Origin: Flavobacterium sp. IMCC34852
GTDB taxonomy: Bacteria; Bacteroidota; Bacteroidia; Flavobacteriales; Flavobacteriaceae
Length of the DNA stretch: 64,000 nucleotides
Reading direction: 5' to 3'
Assembly: GCF_030643905.1 (NCBI RefSeq)
Contig: NZ_CP121446.1
Location: 1,736,001 to 1,800,000, forward strand
Under the pieces are notes generated by a model that searched no databases, was not told the DNA's origin, and was given only the letters and a program-made list of their open reading frames with translations. The position numbers were made by a program, and so were the translations under genes. This document shows, piece by piece, positions 59,601-64,000 of the stretch (positions are counted from its first letter, which is position 1; the number at the start of each line of letters is the position of its first letter).

Positions 59601-61384
59601 TCAGTTACATTAATGGTTTGAGTTGCAGTAGAAGAGTTTCCACAAGCATCAGTAGCGGTCCAAGTTCTGGTTACAGAATACGAACCGGCACAAGCACCAT
59701 TAGTAGTATTGTCAACGAAAGTTAAAGTAGCACCAGAACCACAAGCATCAGTAGCAGTTGCTTGAGCGAACTCAGGCGTTGCCGGACAAGAGATAGTTGA
59801 AGGCGCAGGTAAAGCTGCGATAACCGGAGCAGTTGTATCAGTTACATTAATGGTTTGGGTTGCAGTAGAAGAGTTTCCACAAGCATCAGTAGCGGTCCAA
59901 GTTCTGGTTACAGAATACGAACCGGCACAAGCACCATTAGTGGTTACATCATTGAAAACAAGAGTAACTTGACCACCACAATTATCAGTTGCAGTTGCTT
60001 GAGTAAACAAAGGTGCTGCCGGACAAGAAACAGATGAAACAGCAGGTAAAGCTGCGATAACCGGAGCAGTTGTGTCCTGAATTGTAATGGTTTGAACAGC
60101 AGTTCCTACATTATTACAAGAATCAGTAACTCTGAAAGTTCTGGTTACTATAGTTGGACAAGTACCACTTTGGGTATCTTGATAAGTTATACTTGAAATA
60201 GCAGAAGCATCTGTAAAAGATCCGCCTGCTTGATTGAATTGAGCAATAGTAATAGTAGTTTGCGAACTAGAATAAGCAAGTAAACCGGCAGTTGCTACTG
60301 AACTTGTTCCGCAACCTTGTATAGTTGTATTAGCCGGAGCATTAACTACCGGATTAGTAGCATCTCCACCACTGATAGTTACCGGTAATATTTTTTGACA
60401 ACCATTAGCATCAGTTACTGTTACGGTATATGTTCCGGCAGCTAAACCACTCAAGTCTTGAGAAGTTGAACCGTTTGACCAAGAATAAGTATATCCCGGT
60501 GTACCACCAGAAACACTTAAGTCGATTGAACCGGTGCCACCACCACCACAACTTACATTGACATGAGTTTCACTCAACATTAATTCAGTTGGACTAACAA
60601 TAGGTAAAGTGTAAGTGTTAGTTAATCCTTGTGAATCAGTTACTGTCAGTTTAGCAGTGTTATTTGCCGTAGTGTAAGTGTGCGTCGGATTGACAACAGT
60701 AGAATCAGTTGTTCCATTATTATCAAAATCCCAAGCAAACGTATACGGAGCAATACCACCATTGGTTGTTGAAGTAAAATATACAGTTGTATTATTTCCT
60801 ACTTTACAAGCTTTATAAGTAAATTGTACTGCCAAAGGTTTTGAGATTACAGTCAAACCCGGCATCTCACATTGAGCAGAATTATAAGTACTGCAGCTGT
60901 AAGAAGATAATTGAGTTGAACTTCCACCGGTTCTCCATACCACAAGGATTCTGTCTAAGACGAGTTCTTGCCCACAAGTCCAGTTGAATGGTCCGTAAAT
61001 TTGTCTTTGCCCGGCGCCCGGCGCAATACTTCCTAAGTAAGCATTAATACCTGTAACGTTTCCATCAATGGATAAATCCGCAAATAACCTACAGTTGTTA
61101 GGCGTATTGCTGGCGTTAGAGGTATAGTTTAGCATTACATATACTTGTTGGGTTACCCCAATAGTACAAGTCGTATTACTTAACGGCTGTCCGTTAACAT
61201 TGGTCAGACTCAAGAAAACATTGTCTAACTCAAAATTATTGGAATCACAATTGAACACATCCAAGTAGTAGTTGGGTGAGTTACCACACAACCTCAAATC
61301 AGGGAAATTTGATGTGAATTGTGAATACGAATTACTAACGCACATGAAGAGTGTCAGTAATAATAATGTAATTTTTGATTTCAT
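50624..61384 (-). CDS. Giant secreted HYR-repeat adhesin with gliding-motility type B sorting domain
   Basis: The 3586-residue protein starts at ATG 61384 (signal peptide MKSKITLLLLTLFMCVSNSYSQ-type); the open frame goes on to 61453. Order: signal peptide (1-22); PKD domain about residues 210-265 (APYTFAWDFDNNGTTD); a SprB-type repeat about 270-345 (GTPGYTYSWSNGST); 79-residue HYR-like repeats, block A (about 519-1151); a segment about 1230-1540 with P-domain-like features; block B (about 1562-2431); block C of 80-residue repeats (about 2521-3241); and a C-terminal type B sorting domain (about 3480-3586, FTPNGDAFNQYFNIE, VQIYNRWGILVYE). It is probably exported by the type IX system and displayed on the surface for adhesion or gliding. 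Most repeats hold conserved cysteines. Confidence 0.9.
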   Translation of the reverse strand: MKSKITLLLLTLFMCVSNSYSQFTSNFPDLRLCGNSPNYYLDVFNCDSNNFELDNVFLSLTNVNGQPLSNTTCTIGVTQQVYVMLNYTSNASNTPNNCRLFADLSIDGNVTGINAYLGSIAPGAGQRQIYGPFNWTCGQELVLDRILVVWRTGGSSTQLSSYSCSTYNSAQCEMPGLTVISKPLAVQFTYKACKVGNNTTVYFTSTTNGGIAPYTFAWDFDNNGTTDSTVVNPTHTYTTANNTAKLTVTDSQGLTNTYTLPIVSPTELMLSETHVNVSCGGGGTGSIDLSVSGGTPGYTYSWSNGSTSQDLSGLAAGTYTVTVTDANGCQKILPVTISGGDATNPVVNAPANTTIQGCGTSSVATAGLLAYSSSQTTITIAQFNQAGGSFTDASAISSITYQDTQSGTCPTIVTRTFRVTDSCNNVGTAVQTITIQDTTAPVIAALPAVSSVSCPAAPLFTQATATDNCGGQVTLVFNDVTTNGACAGSYSVTRTWTATDACGNSSTATQTINVTDTTAPVIAALPAPSTISCPATPEFAQATATDACGSGATLTFVDNTTNGACAGSYSVTRTWTATDACGNSSTATQTINVTDTTAPVIAALPAPSTISCPATPEFAQATATDACGSGATLTFVDNTTNGACAGSYSVTRTWTATDACGNSSTATQTINVTDTTAPVIAALPAPSTISCPATPEFAQATATDACGSGATLTFVDNTTNGACAGSYSVTRTWTATDACGNSSTATQTINVTDTTAPVIAALPAPSTISCPATPEFAQATATDACGSGATLTFVDNTTNGACAGSYSVTRTWTATDACGNSSTATQTINVTDTTAPVIAALPAPSTISCPATPEFAQATATDACGSGATLTFVDNTTNGACAGSYSVTRTWTATDACGNSSTATQTINVTDTTAPVIAALPAPSTISCPATPEFAQATATDACGSGATLTFVDNTTNGACAGSYSVTRTWTATDACGNSSTATQTINVTDTTAPVIAALPAPSTISCPATPEFAQATATDACGSGATLTFVDNTTNGACAGSYSVTRTWTATDACGNSSTATQTINVTDTTAPVIAALPAPSTISCPATPEFAQATATDACGSGATLTFVDNTTNGACAGSYSVTRTWTATDACGNSSTATQTINVTDTTAPVIAALPAASTISCPATPEFAQATATDACGSGATLTFVDNTTNGACAGSYSVTRTWTATDACGNASTATQTITVQDNSAPVFAALPATSTIECPATPSFATATATDACGSGVTLTFADTTANGNCAGNYSVTRTWTATDACGNTATVSQTINVQDNTAPTFTVPANVTINAGANCAIDTNPGTTGTVTNISDACDATPTVTYTDSDCFGNDNEASINAGNGNYFYFDVTGFDNLTAKDIQKVALAFETNQGKGRAEFTLVAPNGSAVVLVGPYCTGGACDDPTPSDQELYLPVFYPNSSGYTQWNNNNVVTQDIPQNFTPNGALSSPNTITGLTSYVSSFENLTGPMNGTWFIFSRKQASVNGSINFNSVCLTPLDICESNRVITRTWTVTDECGNAASATQTIRVQDVTAPVIATLPATSTINCPATPEFAQATATDNCDTDVSLTFVDTTTNGNCAGSYSVTRTWTATDACGNSSTASQTINVQDVTAPVIAALPATSTISCPAAPEFAQAIATDECGSAFELTFADVTTNGNCAGSYSVTRTWTATDACGNSSTASQTINVQDVTAPVIAALPATSTISCPAAPEFAQATATDECGSAFELTFADVTTNGNCAGSYSVTRTWTATDACGNSSTASQTINVQDVTAPVIAALPATSTISCPAAPEFAQATATDECGSAFELTFADVTTNGNCAGSYSVTRTWTATDACGNSSTASQTINVQDVTAPVIAALPATSTISCPATPEFAQATATDECGSAFELTFADVTTNGNCAGSYSVTRTWTATDACGNSSTASQTINVQDVTAPVIAALPATSTISCPAAPEFAQATATDECGSAFELTFADVTTNGNCAGSYSVTRTWTATDACGNSSTASQTINVQDVTAPVIAALPATSTISCPAVPEFAQATATDECGSAFELTFADVTTNGNCAGSYSVTRTWTATDACGNSSTASQTINVQDVTAPVIAALPATSTISCPAAPEFAQATATDECGSAFELTFADVTTNGNCAGSYSVTRTWTATDACGNSSTASQTINVQDVTAPVIAALPATSTISCPAAPEFAQATANDECGSAFELTFADVTTNGNCAGSYSVTRTWTATDACGNSSTASQTINVQDVTAPVIAALPATSTISCPAAPEFAQATATDECGSAFELTFADVTTNGNCAGSYSVTRTWTATDACGNSSTASQTINVQDVTAPVIAALPATSTISCPAAPEFAQATATDECGSAFELTFADVTTNGNCAGSYSVTRTWTATDACGNSSTASQTINVQDVTAPVITTQASNIIAECDGNGNELALYTWLTNNGGATATDECSPVTWSNNFSEIANDCSAAVTVVFTATDECGNTASSSATFTINDTQNPVAPEAPANVTVACATDIPANVSLTATDNCSNEITVQGVDTTTQGNCPNSFSVTRTWTFTDACGNSSSVSQTITVSDTIAPVAPEAPADVTVACAGDVPAMISLTAIDNCSGEITAQGVDTTTQGNCPNSFSVTRTWTFTDACGNSSSVSQTITVSDTIAPVAPEAPADVTVACADDVPAMISLTAIDNCSGEITAQGVDTVTQGNCPNSFSVTRTWTFTDACGNSSSVSQTITVSDTIAPVAPEAPADVTVACADDVPAMISLTAIDNCSGEITAQGVDTVTQGNCPNSFSVIRTWTFTDACGNSSSVSQTITVSDTIAPVAPEAPADVTVACAGDVPAMISLTAIDNCSGEITAQGVDTVTQGNCPNSFSVTRTWTFTDACGNSSSVSQTITVSDTIAPVAPEAPADVTVACAGDVPAMISLTAIDNCSGEITAQGVDTVTQGNCPNSFSVTRTWTFTDACGNSSSVSQTITVIDTIAPVAPEAPADVTVACAGDVPAMISLTAIDNCSEEITVQGVDSTVQGDCPNSFVVTRTWTFTDACGNSSSVSQTITVNDTIAPVVPEAPANVTVACAGEVPAMISLTATDNCGDFITVDGVDSTIQGDCPNSFTVTRTWTFTDACGNTSSVSQTISVVDETAPVVPAAPADVTVTCAGDVPATISLTATDNCGDSITAQGVDSIVQGDCPNSFTVTRTWTFTDACDNTSTVSQTITVNDTVVPTFNEVAPANTTASCDNIPAAAVLTATDNCGTATVAMVETIIQGNCPSNYEITRTWTATDACGNTSTQTQTIGVSDTVGPVLITPLDPKVDVECTEIPAPPTLEFTDNCSAVGTPVYTETTSEVNNGSYTITRTWVVSDACGNLSQTYTQYVYVNQTSEVVNLTEVETSNNLDTNIPLADQLPANVIGGGTWTNVNNVGGFNAANNTFNPLGITPGVYLFSYTVYDGTCPTVYNLPISVGEVRDCENIIIHNAFTPNGDAFNQYFNIENIEDITCYPTNNVQIYNRWGILVYETKNYDNNTRRFEGISEGRVTVSKSEELPTGTYFYIIEWTTSEGNKVVKDGYLYLTR
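51661..53820 (-). repeat. Repeat block C: nine 240-bp (80-residue) units in the adhesin
   Basis: Units repeat every 240 bp exactly (for example at 52381, 52621, 52861, 53101, 53341 and 53581). Six central units are nearly identical in DNA; the outer ones are diverged. Each encodes the pattern APVAPEAPADVTVACAGDVP...SVTRTWTFTDACGNSSSVSQTITV, written here in parts, with three cysteines per unit. Confidence 0.9.
54091..56697 (-). repeat. Repeat block B: eleven 237-bp (79-residue) units in the adhesin
   Basis: The unit boundary GGAGCCGTTACGTCTTG recurs every 237 bp from 54091 to 56461, so ten units are nearly identical; the eleventh (56461-56697) is diverged. Each encodes a domain with ISCPAAPEFAQATATDECG and SYSVTRTWTATDACGNSST. 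Sequence variants inside the units combine in mosaic fashion. Confidence 0.92.
57931..59826 (-). repeat. Repeat block A: eight near-identical 237-bp (79-residue) units in the adhesin
   Basis: The marker GGAGCAGTTGTATCAGTT recurs every 237 bp from 57931 to 59827. The eight units encode the same domain with PAPSTISCPATPEFAQ and DACGSGATLTFVDNTT and differ at only a few bases by eye. The unit on either side is diverged (57694-57930 and 59827-60063). Confidence 0.92.
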
Positions 61385-61996
61385 ACAATTAAATTTAGTA
61401 GAATAAATTATTGAAAAATTTGCATTTCGGGCTTGAAGTAAGAGTGTAGGCATATTGAGGATTATAATATCTTGGGTTATACTATTGCTTGCTAAATTAT
61501 ATACAATGCACCAACAGACTCAATTTTCTCTACAAACAACTTGAAAACTCGATTAAATGACACTTTTCTTTCATTTTTTTCGATAAACATTCGATGTTAC
61601 TTGCTTTTTTTGATTAATTTTTGACATAAGATTTAGGGTTTTTGGGTTTATATTTTTAATTAATTCACTATTTAACAATTCGAAAGTAGGAGGTTTTTTT
61701 TAATCCACCAAAAAAAACATCGACAAAATGCATAAAATAATAGATAAAGTGCAATTATTAACATATTTAGAAAGTAAAAGATTACAATTATAATTAACAA
61801 CAGATTGTTTATAATTAATTTTCAGAATTAACATTTATTTATAAAATGATAATAAATATTTTATAGGTCTAAATAGTCGATAATGAGATAATTATTCGTT
61901 GTATTCAATTTGTTTTTAAAAACACTCAAAATAAAAGTTTGCCATAAACATTAAAAACTTAAATTTATACATTCAAATGTTTATCAGTAATCAATC
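61385..61996. other. 612-bp AT-rich divergent intergenic region
   Basis: This separates the giant adhesin gene from sixA. It is very AT-rich with several poly-T and poly-A runs, and must hold both promoters. I found no perfect TAnnTTTG box in it, no clear inverted repeat, no RNA gene and no open frame with coding features. Confidence 0.6.
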
Positions 61997-62482
61997 ATGA
62001 AACAATTAATATTGGTCAGACATGCAAAATCCAGTTGGGATGCGCCTCTTCATGATTTTGACAGGCCTTTAACCGGACGTGGAATACAAGATGCTCATTT
62101 GGTATCTTCTCATATTGCTGATCAAATTCCTAAGACGTTTTTGGTTTGGAGTAGTTCAGCCAAAAGAGCTGCAGAAACGGCTATGATTTTTGCCCAAAAT
62201 TTATCATTCCCAATTGAAAGCATTGTTTTTAAAGACGATTTGTACACTTTTGATGAAAGAAAATTGGAGCAGGTGATTAAATCTTGCTCCGAGGATTGCG
62301 ATCATTTAATTGTTTTCGGACATAACGAGGCTATTACAAATTTTGTCAATAAATTTGGAAATGTTATGATTGATAATGTGTCTACATCCGGTTTTGTTAA
62401 CCTTTTTTTGGATAGTTCGAGTTGGATTAACATTCAAAGAGGCACAACCCAAAAAGTTATTTTCCCCAGAGATTTAAAATAA
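61997..62482 (+). CDS. SixA-type phosphohistidine phosphatase
   Basis: The 161-residue histidine phosphatase has the active-site RHG-type motif RHAKSSWD near the start (residues 8-15) and the second-site elements RPLTGRGIQDA and SSSAKRAAETA. The conserved His for the catalytic pocket is in IVFGHNEAITNFV. E. coli SixA removes phosphate from histidine of the PtsN-related and ArcB systems. Here the gene is one base away from ppk, so a function linked with phosphate or polyphosphate metabolism is likely but not proven. It is the first gene of the transcript. Confidence 0.88.
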   Translation: MKQLILVRHAKSSWDAPLHDFDRPLTGRGIQDAHLVSSHIADQIPKTFLVWSSSAKRAAETAMIFAQNLSFPIESIVFKDDLYTFDERKLEQVIKSCSEDCDHLIVFGHNEAITNFVNKFGNVMIDNVSTSGFVNLFLDSSSWINIQRGTTQKVIFPRDLK

Positions 62483-62483
62483 T

Positions 62484-64000
62484 TATGAGTACAGAAACAA
62501 GTTTTCGATACATAGATAGAGAAAAAAGTTGGCTAGCATTCAATGCCAGAGTTTTACAAGAAGCAGCTGATGAATCAGTTCCTTTACTAGAAAGACTAAG
62601 ATTTATAGGTATTTTTTCTAATAATTTAGACGAATTTTTTCGCGTCAGATTTGCCGCCGTTCGTCGTTTAAGTTTGTCCGGAGTTTCCGGTGAAAAAATA
62701 TTAGGCGGTATTTCGGCACAAAAGTTGGTTAAAGAAATCACCGAAATTGTAATCAAACAACAAGCGGAAAGCCTTCGTGTCCTTCACAGTATAGAAAAAG
62801 AATTGGTCAAACAAAATATCATTATTATTGATGAAACCGAAGTCTCCGGTGAGCATGAAAACTTTGTCAAAGATTTTTTTATCCAAAAAGTAAGCCCTGA
62901 ATTGGTTACCATTATCTTAAATGATTTAGCCGAATTCCCTTTGTTAAAAGATACTTCCGGTTATTTGGCCATAAAATTGGTAATGAAAACAGAACTCAAA
63001 GCCAAAATGTTAGGACTAGTCAAGCCCAAGCCCGAAATAAGATATGCCATCATAGAAATTCCAAAGAATACCAATAGAATAGTTGAACTTCCCGTGAAAG
63101 ACGGTAAGCAATATTTGATGCTTTTGGATGATGTTATTCGCTATAATTTGAGTAGTATCTTCAATATTTTTGACTACGAAAGTATCTCAGCGCACATGAT
63201 TAAAATTACCCGTGACGCGCAGTTGGACATTGATAGTGACATGAGTAAAAGTATGCTCGAAAAGATTGCTTCTTCTGTAAAAGATCGAAGAATTGGCGAA
63301 CCGGTGCGTTTTGTCTACGACCAATCTATTGAAAAAGATACGCTGAATTTCTTCCTTAACAAACTCGAAATTGAAAAATCAGACGGAATCATACCCGGTG
63401 GCAGATACCACAATCGCCGTGATTATATGAATTTTCCAAACCTCGGTAGATTTGATTTGTTATACCAACCCAAAGCACCGCTTCCTGTTGATGGACTGTC
63501 ACTTGAAGGTAGTATTTTGAATAGAATTGCCCAAAAAGACTATCTTATTAATGCACCCTTTCAGTCATTTTCCTACTTGATTAAATTCTTAAGAGAAGCC
63601 GCTTTAGATCCCAAAGTGACCACCATAAAAATCACTTTATACCGCTTGGCTAAAAACTCGCAAATCATCAGTTCATTAATCAATGCCGCTAAAAACGGAA
63701 AGAAAGTTACGGTTCAAATTGAACTCCAAGCCCGATTCGATGAAGCCAGCAATATCTCTTATGCCGAACAAATGCAACAAGAAGGCATCGAGTTGATTTT
63801 TGGAATCAAAGGCTTAAAAGTACACAGCAAAATTTGTGTCATTGATAGAGTAGAAGAAGGAAAAGTAAAACGATACGGCTTTATTTCAACCGGAAATTTC
63901 AACGAAACGACGGCCAAAATTTATACCGATTTGACGTTGTTTACCAGTCACCAACAAATCCTGAAAGACGTGGCTAAAATCTTTGATTTCTTTGATGTTA
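62484..64000 (+). CDS. ppk1: Polyphosphate kinase 1, 3' end beyond the window
   Basis: The open frame begins at ATG 62484, one base after the sixA stop, and continues to the right edge (505 complete codons of about 690). It opens MSTETSFRYIDREKSWLAFN, with the N-terminal domain signature RVLQEAADESVPLLERL and IFSNNLDEFFRVRFAAVRRL. The catalytic core shows GRYHNRRDYMNFP, TTIKITLYRLAKNS and the phospho-histidine site GLKVHSKICVIDR, followed by YGFISTGNFNE. The enzyme makes polyphosphate from ATP. The final part of the C-terminal phospholipase-D-like domain is missing. Confidence 0.95.

Noticed and set aside
50624..61384. Regular repeats of 237 and 240 bp that might be taken for a CRISPR or satellite array
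   Set aside because: They keep one reading frame without stops, encode HYR-like domains with conserved cysteines, and the period is a multiple of three. They are protein repeats.
61385..61996. Possible small RNA or regulatory RNA in the long divergent gap
   Set aside because: No stem-loop with a terminator T run, no box motif and no conserved feature was seen beyond AT-richness.

Overview
The window looks like a chromosomal segment of a Flavobacterium-like member of the Bacteroidota. The base composition is AT-rich. Several genes carry the Bacteroidota -7 promoter hexanucleotide pattern TAnnTTTG. There are many SPII lipoproteins and 'SYSQ'/'FAQ'-type signal peptides. A PorP/SprF protein sits beside a giant adhesin with a gliding-motility/type IX secretion C-terminal domain. 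Small markers typical of the family also occur, such as the 60-residue membrane protein next to ettA. No rRNA, tRNA, CRISPR array, transposase or integrase gene was seen.

Region 1 (1-11980) is accessory DNA. Twelve genes, all on the minus strand, are mostly separate units without operon spacing: a secreted protein cut by the window edge, three two-component-regulator-type propeller proteins, a leucine-rich-repeat lipoprotein, an NTF2-like protein, a glyoxalase-fold protein, a lipoprotein, a phytanoyl-CoA dioxygenase-like enzyme, a two-helix membrane protein, a DUF1624-type acyltransferase and a membrane protein. Most junctions hold a 50-140 bp imperfect palindrome. On the minus strand its gene-end side reads YAACAGC and its next-gene side reads CGTTAnC. 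This is the logic of integron attC sites with single-gene cassettes. Two such arrays are seen, and the upstream end of each is marked by the same 79-bp repeat (3185-3263 and 11594-11672) followed by short tandem repeats. No integrase is present, so the assignment is a hypothesis.

Region 2 (11978-47635) is ordinary core genome: a propeller-amidohydrolase fusion, an amino acid permease, a 2-Cys peroxiredoxin, a DoxX protein, a DUF4349 lipoprotein, pabB, a four-helix-bundle protein, tilS, dsbD, a UvrD/PcrA helicase, a YrdC/YciO protein, an OmpA lipoprotein, a glycosyltransferase, holA, a second amidohydrolase, ettA, a hybrid histidine kinase, a DEAD-box helicase, hutG, hutI, corA and nhaA. Rho-independent hairpins separate many units. 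Several gene junctions carry tandem 7-bp repeats of different sequence families (for example NTTCAGT, TTATCCC/TTTTCCC, AATTACG, ACTTCGT).

Region 3 (47651-61384) is a minus-strand surface-adhesion operon. It has a 3586-residue secreted protein built from three blocks of 79-80-residue HYR-like repeats, then a PorP/SprF outer-membrane protein, then a TPR-propeller-OmpA protein with the domain order of PorE. The three products are likely to be exported by, and anchored to, the type IX secretion/gliding apparatus.

Region 4 (61997-64000) holds a SixA-type phosphohistidine phosphatase followed one base later by polyphosphate kinase (ppk1), which runs off the right edge.
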